A DNA stretch of 64,000 nt from Protostelium mycophagum (GCA_002081555.1 MZNV01001118.1:46033-110032); one strand, 5' to 3'; shown: positions 1-11,683, counted from the first letter of the stretch. Notes: generated from the letters alone by a model not told the origin. Numbers and translations: made by a program.

Positions 1-416
1 GAGTCCTTGATTGAGCATTGTTGGGAATACTTGACGGTGACCGCGGAGATGACACCTGAACAGTCTTTTGTAGAGAAGATGCTGGTGGTTTCGTCGTTGG
101 CCTGAGGTACGGGAGAGAAGGCAGTTGCACTGATCACCATCTTGATGCCTCCAAAGCAATCAGTTTGAGGGAGTCTCGTAGCAGAGGCTGCTGCTCCTGA
201 GCAATCTTTTGATTTGTAAATAGACGTGGTGGCAGTCTTCCCATCATTCACGGTCTTCATAGATCCATCGTCTAGGAGGAGGCACAGGTTGTTGGTGACA
301 GCAGTAGCATTCAGAGGTATTCCTTTGCAGTCAGGGGTATTGTAGAAGTATATCACGAAAGCGTCGGCATTGACCAAAGCGATCAGACCGAGAAGGAGGG
401 CGACTGTCTTGAACAT
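1..416 (-). CDS. Secreted cysteine-rich surface protein, copy A (cut by window edge)
   Basis: I do not recognise the family from outside this window, but it is present four times here. The start at 416 opens a clear signal peptide (MFKTVALLLGLIALVNA) followed by a repeated C-K-G and D-C-S-G cysteine pattern. The protein continues past base 1, so its C-terminus is not seen. The reading is close at both DNA and protein level to copy B at 57804-58352, including the spacing of cysteines and the phrase TAFSPVPQAND. By comparison with the complete copies it should be about 180 residues with a C-terminal hydrophobic tail. Predicted to be exported. Function unknown. Confidence 0.8.
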   Translation of the reverse strand, partial: MFKTVALLLGLIALVNADAFVIYFYNTPDCKGIPLNATAVTNNLCLLLDDGSMKTVNDGKTATTSIYKSKDCSGAAASATRLPQTDCFGGIKMVISATAFSPVPQANDETTSIFSTKDCSGVISAVTVKYSQQCSIKD

Positions 417-845
417 GGTTTTGTTTTGTTCTGGGGAAGGCTTGAGATCAAACTTCGCAGCCACTATTTCGAAACGAATTTTCGACTATTTTGGCAGTTG
501 CGAGAAACCTTTTTGACATGCACGAGGGGAGGATGTCATCGATGTGGATGTCAGCATTTTAAGTATCTGTGGGCCGATATCACGTGCTGGTGAGGATACA
601 GTGGAGCTCCAGTGATGACGCCCAAAGTGAAAGACCATGCCCATGGATCATTGGATGTATACGGTGGGATCATTTGTGTCACATGGTCACAAACTTTGCT
701 TGACAGATACAAAACCGTACAATACCCAAAATACTATGATGAAGGATGAGCAGCAAATGATGTTGTCATACAGTTATCCGAAATCAATTCTGTCATTGAA
801 AGTTTTGTATTTATGAAAAAATCACAATTGATCAAGTCGATTGTA
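417..845. other. Spacer, no gene seen
   Basis: This 430-base stretch lies upstream of the cysteine-rich gene and downstream of the dehydrogenase, both on the minus strand. It should hold the promoter of the former and the 3' end of the latter. No open frame with coding character was found. Confidence 0.5.
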
Positions 846-2047
846 TTAATTTGGGTTCATGCCGTTAAACATTCCGCCAAAAGCGCGTCTCCATGTGTCT
901 ATCCCTTCCTGAGAGAATCTGACCCCGATCTCATCTTGGTCTGTATTATTCATATCTTTGCCCGAAAACCATAATATATATCATATTATGTATGGAAAGT
1001 GTTCAAAAGACTCACCCGCGTCCCAGCCCTTCTCGACACCAGCGATAAACTCCTCTTGGGTCAGCGCGTTGGGGTTTTTGGCCTGCCAAGTCATCAATGC
1101 GAAAGGGTGAGATCGTACCTTGGTGTAGACGGAATGATCTCCCTGGTGTTCTCGATGCAAGTTGGACTCCACAAGGGGAGGTGCGATTTCAATCACCTTC
1201 ATACTTCAATACATCATCCAAGCGATGATGTGAAATTCTCATAGGCTGCAGTCGCATACTCTCACAACGATTTCGACCATCTACAACGAGACTCACCCTA
1301 ACATTCGTGTTCCTGAGTTGGTGTCTGAGGGTGAGACTGAAAGAGTGAACAAACGACTTTGTGCCACAGTAGACAGGTACAGGGGATATAGGGACAAAGG
1401 CGAGCCCGGAGCTAATGTTCTGAACGGAGCAATGCTTTCCAGACCTGTGAGAATAAATCTATTTTTAGAGTATTTTGAAATGCTGGGGGTTGTACGACTT
1501 TTGGCTTCCACAGTCATTTAGCTTCAGAATAAACAGTTATAAAAATTGGATGAGATCGGTGACTGACTTGAGGAAATAAGCGAGGAAAGCATTGGTCAAT
1601 TGGACGAGACCGGTGATGTTGGTGTTGATCTCCTCCTCTATGTCGCTGTCTTTCACTGTCTCTGGCTTTGAGAAGTCTAAAGGCTTCTGCACTCCAGCGT
1701 TGTTGATCAAACAGTCCACCTTCAGTTTTTAATTTCTATTGCCAAACAGATGTTACCTCAGGATGTTCAGAGAAGATCTTGTCCACTGCTGCACGAATGG
1801 TGCCCAATTTGGACACATCCAACACGTAGTAACCGACAGCTCCAATTTCTTCCGCAGTTTGCTTCAAGTTGGATTCAGTCCTTCCAGCCAAGATGATCTT
1901 CTATCGTAAAATCAGAAAATGGACAAGACACCAAATAAAGTGTACGACCTTTCCCTTCTTGATAAGAGAGATGGCAAGTGCTCTGCCTAAACCTCCAGCA
2001 CCTCCAGTCACCACAGCAGTGTTCCAGTCATACGCTCCAGAGCTCAT
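846..2047 (-). CDS. Short-chain dehydrogenase/reductase (DltE/YdfG-like)
   Basis: NAD(P)-dependent oxidoreductase of the classical SDR family; substrate unknown. The start at 2047 gives MSSGAYDWNTAVVTGGAGGL, which contains the Rossmann motif TGGAGGLG. Next come the INNAG motif (LINNAGVQ), the catalytic segment with Ser (NISSGLAF) and Tyr-x-x-x-Lys (YCGTKSF), and the C-terminal EIAPPLVES strand after the active site. The protein ends GMFNGMNPN. At least four introns interrupt it, for example 1720-1756 and the one starting GTGAGTCTCGTTGTAGATGG near 1296. The order VPVYCGTKSFVHSFS and then IEIAPP.V.S..H resembles DltE-type cytosolic oxidoreductases. No presequence is visible. It shares an upstream region with the divergent Thg1-like gene. 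Confidence 0.88.
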
Positions 2048-2150
2048 TTTTCTTGTTAATGATTCAATCTAGTTGTTTGTATTTTTGTTGGATTGGTTTG
2101 TCGAAACGTGAAGACGGGATGAGGTGATAATCTCACCATCATACGTGTGT

Positions 2151-2265
2151 TTTACGTAATACGTAATTTGTAAGGATTCCTCATACCGTCGTTTCTCCAA
2201 CTAATATTACGTAATACTCCGAAACTCCGATATGTCTTTGATCGTAATTATAATGAATACGTAAT
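2151..2265. promoter_or_regulatory. Cluster of ACGTAAT motifs between divergent genes
   Basis: The 620-base spacer between the dehydrogenase start (2047) and the Thg1-like start (2668) contains four ACGTAAT cores within 115 bases. The words are TTACGTAATACGTAAT at 2152-2167, ATTACGTAATAC near 2206 and ATACGTAATC near 2257. The palindrome TTACGTAA is of the kind bound by bZIP (CREB/ATF/PAR) factors. A regulatory role is inferred only from the clustering and position. Confidence 0.4.
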
Positions 2266-2667
2266 CATGCTCATTCTACATGAGTCATTTTGATATGGTC
2301 TGAATCTTTTTAAAAGAATATGGGTCTGAAAAATCTAAAGACAGAGACACCAAGCACAAGCACACCATTCGGTTTGCTTGAATGAACTAGTTAAGAAACA
2401 ATCTGCTGTTACCAAAAAGTCGCTGATGCTGTTGATGTACACTGAAGAGTTTCCCCAGTTGTTATTTGGCTGGAGCAAAACTGTACATCCATGATCGCAT
2501 GTTCTCTGATGTAGATTTTTATTTTGAATTGTGATTAACAACAGAACACAGAAATAGCCACGCCAGGGTGTCTGAATGTTATTTAAACGGTCAAACTTCC
2601 CGCGCTTAATATCTGCATTCAACTACAACTATTTAATTTTTAATTCCTGATCTGAGAAAGAATCAGC

Positions 2668-4618
2668 ATGTTGAGGCATCGTTTGGTCCCTCTTCGACTG
2701 AATATCGTAACACTGCCAAGACCATTGGTATAGAAGAGATCATCAATTCATCTCATGTGATCCAGAAATCTCCATTTTCAAGGCACATTTCGGTTTCATT
2801 TGGAAAGAGAGAACAATGGAATCCAATTGCAGAACAGATGAAAGTCTATGAGGCCAAACATGAGAGTAAACTGAGCGAAACAGAGCCTCACATGATGAGA
2901 TTAGACGGGCACAGGTTTTCCAAGTTTGTGAAGGGATTTGACAAACCATTCGATGTCAGAAGTGAGCGATTAGGTCTCAAAATCAAATATCTAAATCAAA
3001 CAAAAAGAACAATAGCAGTGCTGAATGATTGTGGATCGATCATACTCGGAAGTTGATCTTCTTTAGTTCATTATGCGATGGTCCACACAACTGCCGACCT
3101 CTTGCATAAATTTTCTGCCGTCACAGCGTACACAGAAAGCGATGAAATCTCACTGATATTTCCCTCCCTCATTTCTGAAGACCCCTCATCTACAACTGCA
3201 TCTACAAGAGAACCAGAAAAACCGAGGGTACATCCTTATGGCGGCAGAGTTTCTAAAATAATGACTTTGGCATCTGGTTATTGTTCAACACGATTCAATT
3301 TTCACATGAAAAACATCATCAAACCAGATGACGAGGTAAGATATCTCTGGTTATCTCTCATCAATATTTGAGATATCGCGGGTCGATCTGATACGTTTCT
3401 TTATAAGCCTCAAAAGATTTGTCAAAGAGGCAAAAAAATTGTCGCTTCACCTGCTTTTATTTGCGTTAGTAACCGTGAATTTCCACGGTATAGTACCGTG
3501 CATCGTCATCTCACCCGGCAATTTCAATCAGAAATTTCCAAAAAAATTCTGATACGTCACAGCTGTACTCTAAGCTGGACAGCAAAGAGGCACATTTCGA
3601 TTGTAGAATCTTCTCGCTGCCAACACAGTTTGACTGTGTCACAAATGTGAAATGGAGGATGTCCGATAGTGTCCGGAATAGTATCAGCAGGCTCGCACAG
3701 GCTCATTTCCCCCAGAGTAGACTGGCCGGGGTGTCTGGACCCAACGTGAGTTTTCCACGAAATTCCGGTGGAAATGGCGGGAAGATGATGTGGTTGTAGA
3801 TGGTGGATATGGTGTCCAAAGAAATGAACATACAGTGGCAAGACATGCCAGGTATCCATTGAATTTTGTGATGACGAAAGGCTTTGCCGTTATATCTTTA
3901 ATATTGTTTATGTTTTTGTAAGGCACTGCAAGCGGGCTCAAACCCTTGCCCGCACGGTGATTTCACGTCAGTTACCGCGAGTCGCGGTAAGGAATCGCGG
4001 TGCCTTGCTTGTTTCAAACAAAGAGATATCTGCAAGATCTTTGCAAATCTTCTGAGGATATTTCTGCGCCTTTTTACGGTTTCATACCGTACTCTTACAC
4101 GGTTACTACCGTCTCTTTTTATAGTCTAAAGTTGCACCCGTTCTGATGGTCTTTCACATTTTGATGCAGATCCAATTGTAGATTGTCATTCGATAATGTG
4201 TAATCATGTAAACTCACATGCACAGAATGGTTCAAATCCGGTGTCATCGTAAAAAAGAAAGCACAGCTAAAGACAGGTCTGTACATCTCCTCTACATCGT
4301 TGTAGAATCTCACTCTTTCAGGGATTAATCAAAAGACGATGGAGGAAGTGGAGGTGATGAGGACGGTGCTGTCGAGCATGCCGGCGTCTGTGTTGGTTGA
4401 AAATACCATGGAGAGAAACAAAAACATGTTCTTTTTGAAAGTGAGTTTTTGGCGGGAGAATCACTGTCTACAACGTTGTAATGTGCTCGTGTTTTTTACC
4501 GTTGGCTGAGATGAAACAGGTGCTTGAGAAGGACTCACCATTTTATGACATTGCACAGGAGATCAAGAGAGGAGAAGAATTTCTATTAGAAGAGAAGGCG
4601 AATAATCGACCATCGTGA
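2668..4618 (+). CDS. Thg1-like 3'-5' nucleotidyl transferase (TLP type), probably mitochondrial
   Basis: Adds nucleotides in the 3'-5' direction to the 5' end of tRNA. Eight exons fit in frame (2668-2706, 2766-2961, 3067-3335, 3563-3745, 3800-3851, 4226-4276, 4322-4440, 4520-4618) and give 335 residues. The basic N-terminus MLRHRLVPLRLNI looks like a mitochondrial presequence. The catalytic parts are present: MMRLDGHRFSKF (metal-binding Asp), FDKPFD, YTESDEISLIFP (the Asp-Glu pair), HPYGGRVSKIMTLASG, FDCRIFSLP, WRMSDSVRNSISRLAQAHF and WFKSGVIVKKK. The eukaryotic HINK motif of true Thg1 is not seen, and the pattern fits bacterial-type TLPs. About 85 residues extend the usual C-terminus. Dictyostelium TLPs of this type edit mitochondrial tRNA 5' ends, and I infer the same job here. 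Confidence 0.88.
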
Positions 4619-4805
4619 AATAAAGAGACTGTTAACCTCGATCACTGCTAAATGTTTACATCTGTAGAGGTAGAGGGCAAATCTTTCTGAAGGTAGTTCA
4701 GTTGTTCTAGAGATGATCATGAAGAAAGAATCAAGGCGTTGATGAACATGACATGTCTATTCAAGTATTGGAGCTGAAGGATCATCTAGATGGTACATTT
4801 GCCTC

Positions 4806-5254
4806 TCATTTTCCTCTGATCTTGGCTCCCAGAACTCTTTCCAACTTGTTCAGGATCTGTTGGTTTGGGATGGCCTTTCCAGACTCATACTCGTTGACTA
4901 TTTGGGGCTTCTCGTTCATTTTCTGAAAGACAGTTAGATCTGCCACGATCTCAAAATGAAGGAAGTACTCACTGTGGCAAGCTCCTTCTGGGTCCATCCC
5001 TTGGCCATTCTAGCTTGTTGGATCCTCTGGGCAACACTGTGAGAGACCTTGTTGTGAGACAACTCTTCTGTCTCATTCTCGATCTTGGCGGCATTGGAAG
5101 GTCCGCTGGCAGTCGATTTGTTTGTTCCTGCAGCGAACTTCTTTACAGTGTCTATGGCCATGCCGTTCTGTTGGGCCATTCTTAAGGCATCATCGTTGTC
5201 TTTTGGCTTTGTGGTCTTCTTACCAAGGACGACGGGGGCGTATTGGTTTTCCAT
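4806..5254 (-). CDS. MBF1: Multiprotein bridging factor 1
   Basis: Transcription coactivator linking TBP to bZIP-type activators. Two exons (5254-4973 and 4922-4806) give 132 residues. The MBF1 N-terminal domain is followed by a cro/C1-type helix-turn-helix: [20 protein letters not shown], then [20 protein letters not shown], then [12 protein letters not shown]. The intron falls inside the HTH, and the exon join restores the canonical KELAT-K.NEKP reading. The length is slightly below the usual 145-150. The start is the first Met of [13 protein letters not shown]. No targeting signal is seen. Confidence 0.95.
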
Positions 5255-5677
5255 TCTGTTTTGATGTGGTTACTGTTTCGGTGTCTTGTTTTTGTGATGG
5301 ACTCACACAGCTTGACGTCACTCGCAGTTTTCAGGCTTCGCCGAAATTCAGCGAATGCGTGGCTGGAATCGTTTCTTGGAGAGGAACAGAAAAAACGAGG
5401 ATCCTCCATATTCTGTAGAATAACAATGTCTTCCAACTTCTTTAACAACGAAAGGACAACAACTCAACCCTTCCTGGGGTGATTCACCTGGTGATCCACA
5501 ACAAATCATGTACAAACAAAGACCTGAAATTTGTCGACGAGCAACAGGGATTAAGATCAGGTTTCTCGGTTGCGAAGTATACCAAAAAAATTACATCAAG
5601 ACACAAAAAGATCAACACAGGCTCCGAGCAGTTACCCGTTTGTTTGCGACTTAGTTTACTTTTCCTTTATTCTAATA
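5255..5677. other. Spacer upstream of MBF1
   Basis: About 420 bases between MBF1 and the LITAF-like gene, both minus strand. Overlapping frames on both strands lack coding character and known motifs. It should carry the MBF1 promoter and the LITAF-like 3' end. Confidence 0.4.
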
Positions 5678-6176
5678 TCACATGCGACTCTTTCTTCCCA
5701 CAACAGCGTGGCAATTTGGACAGAGATGGACAGGATCCTTCAGATTGTCCATGTAGAATGGAATGAGACAGCATCCACAGATGCATCCGAAGAAACACAG
5801 GATGCCTTCAAGGATGAGACATCGTGAAGATTGTTTCGATTAATTTACCTGCGGCGAGCCAAGTTAGAGTTCCAGTTTCATAATGAACATGAGTAACAAT
5901 GTTTGCATTGCAGTATTGGCATATATGTCGTTGAGGACTGCATAAGCAGTCAGATACTTAGCATGTCTATGTTTTGATATCATGCTGATAGTGATTGATT
6001 TGACAATTGAACCGAAAGCAGAGTGTTACTCACAGCTCTCCCCATCTTAGCAAAGAATCATACGGACAGCCGATTGGAGCTGAAGGTGCCGGTTGGACAT
6101 AGGTGTAGGTTGTTTGTTGAAGAAGTGGTTGAGTGGGTGAATTATATACTACTGGTGGGGGTGGTCCTGGTTGCAT
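5678..6176 (-). CDS. LITAF-like membrane zinc-ribbon protein
   Basis: LITAF-domain proteins sit on the cytosolic face of late endosomes and lysosomes. Three exons read as about 119 residues. A Pro/Gln-rich tail (MQPGPPPPVVYNSPTQP) is followed by the first CxxC (HICQYCNANIVTHV) and then the hallmark hydrophobic insert TGTLTWLAAGILCFFGCICG. The chain continues CCLIPFYMDNLKDPVHLCPN and ends with the second CxxC (CPNC). The final residues are GRKSRM. The order CxxC - hydrophobic - CCLIPF - HxCPxC is diagnostic of the family. Introns interrupt after WGE and after LAAG. The N-terminal PPPP tract may bind WW or TSG101-like partners, as in human LITAF, but this is inference. Confidence 0.92.
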
Positions 6177-6504
6177 TTTCTTTGTTGTTGTCCGAATGAG
6201 AAATGAAAGAATCGGGTTTTGCGCAGAATGTCAAATGACTCCTTTTTCCCTCCTTATTTTCACCGCAGAATCATGCTAGCTTGTTCACTTTCACAAAGCT
6301 GTCTAGTTCGAAATCCGAAAAGTTGTTAAGTCGAAGAGAGGCACCAAAGCTAGAAGTCACGTTGCCTTCATTTCTATCAAAAACAGCTGGCAATAAATGC
6401 ACCAAGAACTAATCAGCCTCATAGTCAATCGTATAGAAGATCAAGCTACGTTTCCCGCGCATTCTGTTACTAGCCGTTGAGATCGGGTGATCTCACTTTT
6501 ACTG

Positions 6505-8626
6505 ATGGCCGAGGATCTCACTCACAGCTTCTTGAATGACCTCCACCTGACGCCTTCTCACTCTAGCTTCAACCGGTCTCGTTCTTACCGGAATGAGGAG
6601 GACCCAAAGACGGTCGTTTTTAATGTCTTTAATGGACAAGATGATTTAAGAGCAGAAAGAAGACAGACACAATCAGATTTTCCACTATCTTACAGCTCAA
6701 TACCTCCCGCCTTAACTGTCAATGACCTGCCTTCACATTCCTACACGTTAAATAATAATGCCCTTAGAGGTGGAAAACCCGTGTTCAATGTCATTTCTGA
6801 GAATATCAGGCTCTGGACATTTGTGGGATGATCGTGAGATGTCGCCCAGGAGAAGCAGAACTTCGACAAGGCTGTACAGCCCGCCTCAAGGTGTGTTGTC
6901 TTCATCATATTGTGCTTCTGTTCATCTAATTTGTCAGCTCAAGAACAATTACCACCACCGATCATCACAAGCCAAAGGACGAGACAAAATGTGGATTTTT
7001 CCGACATCATCAGGACGAAAGAACAAGAGATTTCCAGACTCAACAAAGTGCATCGTCTCTATCAATATTTTGTTATTTTATGATTTTATTATTATGCTGA
7101 AATTTAATTCAATATATGCTGCAATTCAGCTGACATTAACCCAACGATAGACATTGAAAGAGATGGATGAGCAATATATGTTGAGCGAACAGAAACTACG
7201 AGACCAGAGTACTTAACTATCTTGTCGATAAGGCATCTGACAAGCGCAGTAACTGCACTAGACAGTCACCTTCAAGTCCAAAGAGCAGAGATAGAGAACA
7301 AAATCACAAGACGTTATAACGAACAGCTCGCACTTGTACAGCAAGAGTTAGTTTTTTGAAGTGTACCTAAATGATAAATTTCAGGCATCAAGATTCACTC
7401 GCAGCAATGCGGGAAATTCACGAAAAAGATATTTCAGTGATAAATCAATGGTGTCAGGAGAAGGTATAACTTGGTTGATTTTTAAATATTGTGCTCGTTG
7501 CTTCAGGCCGAATATTCCGATAAAATTCAGCGAAAAAGAATTGAAATTAGATTTCGTAGATCAAGAGCGTGGAGGCAAATAGAGAGGCCATCATGAGCGA
7601 CACCATAGCGCAACATCAACAGCAAATCCAAATCATGAATCAAAGACACGACAGCGTGATACAACAGTACACACAAAAGGTATGAAAATATAATTGATAT
7701 GGACGCGAATGATGATAAAATTACAGTTAAATATGTTTCAACAATTGCTACATCAAGAATCGACTAAGCTGGCAGAAGCTCGTGCGGAACTCGCTCAAAC
7801 GACGAAATCAAAAACAAATGGTGACGTCCATCTGCAAACCTTCTATCATCTGATTTTACATAGATTTAATTCAATATCAATCAAAGTTATCCAATATATA
7901 TACGCAAATGGAGAGCAGAGACGCACAAAATCAATCAATGGTGATTCAATTCTTCATAATTTATTTTAAACTCTGACTCAAACTTTTCGCAGCTGGACAG
8001 AGCGGCGGGAGAAATTGAAGCTATCAAACGAAAATGTGCGGCAGATCTGAATGCCTCGAAGCAAAGACATCAAGTGAATAATTTGATGATAGTCAAACTG
8101 GAGAGATAGAGAATTTACCATTTCATAGAGTGAGATAGACATGCAAGAAACAAGGTTGGCGAGGGCTAACCAAATGAACGACCAACTCAGAGACAGTTTA
8201 GAACATGCAAAATCAAAAGTGAGTCACATCTTCAACATTGAAGATGCTGATGCTAATTTTAGATTTTGGAATTAGAGAGCCGGATAAAGATGGACCAAAA
8301 GGTGACTTGATTTTTTTTTCAAAATTGAACTCGACAGAATGTACAAAAAACCAATCAATTGATGGAGAGAAACCAACAACTAGACGCCGAAAACATTTTA
8401 TTACAATCTGAATTAGACCTACTCAACAAAGACTACAAGAGGGTCAAGCAAGAAGGTACTCTTGACATTTCCATGACACCTGTGTCATCTTGACATGTGA
8501 CACTGACATATGACAGCGAGTATGTACCACCATGAATTGTCCCGTTTGGACACGATGATCTACGGGAAATCTTCAAAACGAAAAAACAATCCTCTGTCCC
8601 AAGAAAAACCGACTCGAAATAAATAA
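6505..8626 (+). CDS. Long coiled-coil protein, function unknown
   Basis: The start is Met 6505 (MAEDLTHSFLNDLHLTPSHS); an in-frame Met lies 18 bases upstream. The first ~150 residues are polar and low-complexity (Ser/Pro/Arg, for example MSPRRSRTSTRLYSPP). After that almost every exon is charged heptad-like helix, for example DIIRTKEQEISRLNK, LKEMDEQYMLSEQKLRDQS and MERNQQLDAENILLQSELDL. I count about twelve short exons. The final exon reads MYHHELSRLDTMIYGKSSKR and ends TRNK. No enzyme domain, membrane segment or signal peptide is seen. Centrosomal or ciliary scaffold proteins often look like this, but nothing specific supports it. The gene converges on the next one with about 35 bases between stops. 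Confidence 0.7.
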
Positions 8627-8660
8627 AAACTATTTATCTCCATTTTTACAACGATGTAGA

Positions 8661-9997
8661 TCACGGCAGCTGGTTTTTCCGTGGGATCTCGGTTTTGCAC
8701 CACACTTCTATGACAGTTTGGATCTCGTTTTCGAAACGGACGAAACGGCTGATGATCAGCCCAGTGATGGGAACGATATCCTTCTCTACAATCTGCCAAA
8801 ATGAGATTTCTATTGAATAAAATTATTTTTTTTCATAAAATAAAACAGTAATAGAATATTCTACTTTGTCGGGGGAATTTTCTAAAAGCATCATCCTCTC
8901 GACATATTTCAGATCAGAGATCAACTTGTTCATCTTGTTCCATAGTGCTTCATACTGCGGCCATTTCCTCTCATAATCGGCATCATTACGAAATGACTCT
9001 TCATCATTTTCTCGCATCTTCTCTGCAGTCATCTGAAATGCATCAGATGTGAAGATTTCCCGTGATCGTTGCAACATAACAGAGGCTCTAGCTAAATCAA
9101 GATGTTGTGAGATTTTTTCATGTACAGAAAATAGACTTGGCGAAGCCGCAAAGACATATGACTTGTTGCTATGGCGATTTATATATGATAAGATATTTAC
9201 CATTAAGACTTGTTCCATCTCTGCGACGGTGATGCTGAGATCGTCTTTCATATCGAGATGATCGAGCAGAATGTATTTGCATGATGTGACATATTCATCC
9301 AATACCGGAAGTATTATACGTCTTAATTCTTGTATCAGGATCCCCGTCTGAACATTATCAGATCACATCATGAAAATGAGATGACATCAACCGACATCAT
9401 GTTGAACCTGCAGCAGAGCTGCAGACAAGATAGTCAAATCCATCTTGCACGTCTAAAATACACATAGAGAGGCCACCCAAACATCACGAACCGTCTCTAC
9501 ACGAGCAAAACAAAACAAATAAATTCACCCCCGCAGCAATCTCGCCCTCTTTGCCTGATTTTACATTGGAAGATCTCATGGACTTTAGACTTGTACCCCT
9601 GACTCTTCTCTCTTGCTGCATCGCGTTGAAGGATGATAAGACTGACTGGATCAGTTGTAGATTGCTCCTCACTTTGGACATGTCCTCCGGTTGCCTTTCT
9701 GCGAGATTTCAGAGAGATTTCACCGAGTTTTCGTCGACATCGATGAAAATTCATGGAAAATACGGGGAGATCACATCTACAACTCGCCTATGTAATCTGG
9801 AGGTATCGCGCTGTGGTCATAATGGATCTGCTTCAGGAACGCGTCCACTTCTTCTCTTATCAAGGTGAGCCACCAGTCGGTCAGCTCATTCTTTCTAGCA
9901 CCAGAGATGATCCTTCTACACAATATGTCGAGATGTTCACGAGCTCCGTTGCAGATGCTGAGGTAGAGCTATAGTTGTCAGTCTTTGCTCTTGTGTC
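8661..9997 (-). CDS. Helical protein, unknown
   Basis: Not recognised. A chain of exons in one frame reads ICNGAREHLDILCRRIISGA, then LTDWWLTLIREEVDAFLKQI, DMSKVRSNLQLIQSVLSSFN, CKMDLTILSAALLQTGILIQ, LDEYVTSCKYILLDHLDMKD and FRNDADYERKWPQYEALWNK. The last exon is KDIVPITGLIISRFVRFENE and ends IPRKNQLP. All segments are predicted amphipathic helix, with no signal peptide or membrane span. The intron after DYI starts GCGAGT, not GT. The start is uncertain: the ATG at about 9997 is not in frame without a further intron. A tethering or vesicle-coat-like helical bundle is possible but unproven. Confidence 0.6.
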
Positions 9998-10333
9998 ATT
10001 TTGGCAGGTGTGTTTGCCACAGGGCTTCACTCTGATTAATGGGTTTAGGGTTTTAATAAATTTCTGACGATCAGATTATTTTGGTTTATTTTTAAACGGG
10101 AAATTCAAGTTTTATTTCCAACCATAATTAAATATTTTAAAAACATATCATATATTACCCGCAGACACGAATTTGTACGATTTTCAAAATGAAAAATTAA
10201 TTGCGGTAACTACCGCTCTGTTGCTATGAGTGACACGTTATGTTACCGTGTATCGTATGGCAACAGGTGAGATGTACAAATGCGTGTCCGCGGGTGATAT
10301 AATAATAAAATACCCAAAGAGCCAATAAAACCA
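9998..10333. other. Spacer with telomere-like and CGGTAA words
   Basis: No gene is seen. It contains one TTTAGGG-type unit (GGGTTTAGGG near 10044) and the word GCGGTAACTACCGC near 10203, followed by GTTACCGTG. These words belong to a dispersed palindromic family described in the findings. It should carry the promoter of the preceding minus-strand gene. Confidence 0.4.
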
Positions 10334-11667
10334 TCAAAAAATGACCTGGAGTCTGCCTTTGATGATGCTGTCCTCCGCTTGATGAATCCTGAATTGTGTG
10401 ACAGAAAATGTTTTTCTGGGCAGAAAGAACGGTTGTAGATCGATGGTGTCCTCAAAGGCTTGGAGCATGTCTTTGGTGCCTTCTGTGACTCTGTCTTTCA
10501 ACTGAAAACTCGTCGGGATTTCGGGGTGAACTCGGGAAATATACTGGAAATCTCTTACCTCTTGTGGGATGTCTTTGACAGTCGATGTCAATTTTTCTGA
10601 AGCTCTTTTGAGGCACTACAACGTTTCAAAATTTTACGACGAGATTTTTCACCGAAATCTCACCCCGATGTCTTTTATAGTCACGTGATTATCGTTCCAG
10701 GAATTGAGGCATTCCAGTGTTGGAATAATCTCAGCCTCCACCAAATATTCTGTACATATTTTTTTAATAGCATTGTTCATTCTGTCCGCGAGTTGTAGTG
10801 TGGGGTCAGACACCAGCCTGTCAATCCTCTTGGGGTCGCTGAAATCCAACTGTCATATTTGAATTTTAAAATCGGGAAATGGCGGGAAAATCACTTGAAG
10901 GGAAATGATGGAGCGGGTGATGTGTACATTTTGAGACAATATTTGATCATAGTTAAGATCTAAAAATAGACTAGTTTCACCTCTATATGTGCTGATATAA
11001 ATACAATATCCCCACAGGGTACAGTGACTAATCTCTCCTCCCTTGGAGAAAGAAAAACTTGACATTCGTCCCCACTCTATAAAAATTTTATTTTAAAATA
11101 AATTATTTTATTTTATTTTTATTTTAAATTAAATTTATTCTGCGAAAAATTCGAAAATAAATTATTCTGAAATTACGAATAATAAAAAAGAATCACACCT
11201 CGGACCAATATCTCCCAAATACGTATCTGACGTCATCATGTGACATGTGTGGGGTCAAAGTATATACAGAGGAAAGTGTAGAGGAGCTCGGGGACAGGCA
11301 TATAGTGGGCCCGGATTTCACAGTGAAATGTACAGCTATTTTTAGATCAGGTAATTGGTCCGCTTTCAATTGTGGTTGAGGCAATGTTGCCATTATATGC
11401 ATCTGATTTGTTCTAAAAATACCAGAATATATTTATTTATTTTCATGCAGTTCGTTCGTTCATGAGCTTGCAGCAGAGCTGCCAATAGTTTAGGTCAAAG
11501 TTGGCCAGATTTGTTTCGCGAAATTTTGTCAATGAATGGTTGCGGCGATCCGCCACTGAAAACTCTTGGCGTGATTGAATCTTCACAGAATATTCTTCAT
11601 GCTGTTGCCAAGCTTCGGCATCGCTTGTACTGATTTCGCTGTAAAATATGACACTTTTTGTGGCCAT
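10334..11667 (-). CDS. Uncharacterised multi-exon protein
   Basis: Not recognised. The start at 11667 reads MATKSVIFYSEISTSDAEAW and the first exon continues to FDLNYWQLC. Later exons read QMHIMATLPQPQLKADQLPD, HFTVKSGPTICLSPSSSTLS, SHDDVRYVFGRYWSE, DECQVFLSPREERLVTVPCG, LDFSDPKRIDRLVSDPTLQL, ECLNSWNDNHVTIKDI and DRVTEGTKDMLQAFEDTIDL. The first intron seems to lack a GT donor; GCAAGC is the nearest candidate. The last read exon ends QVIF and then a stop at 10334, and a further exon cannot be excluded. The mix of beta-like N-terminal and helical C-terminal segments suggests two domains. No targeting signal. Confidence 0.6.
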
Positions 11668-11683
11668 CTTGTTGTTGTTGCTA

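Noticed and set aside
3557-3941. Minus-strand 85-100 codon frames
   Set aside because: Antisense to Thg1-like exons with clear family motifs.
4226-4245. tRNA-like GGTTCAAATCC word
   Set aside because: It is inside a Thg1-like coding exon (WFKSG); no cloverleaf could be formed around it.
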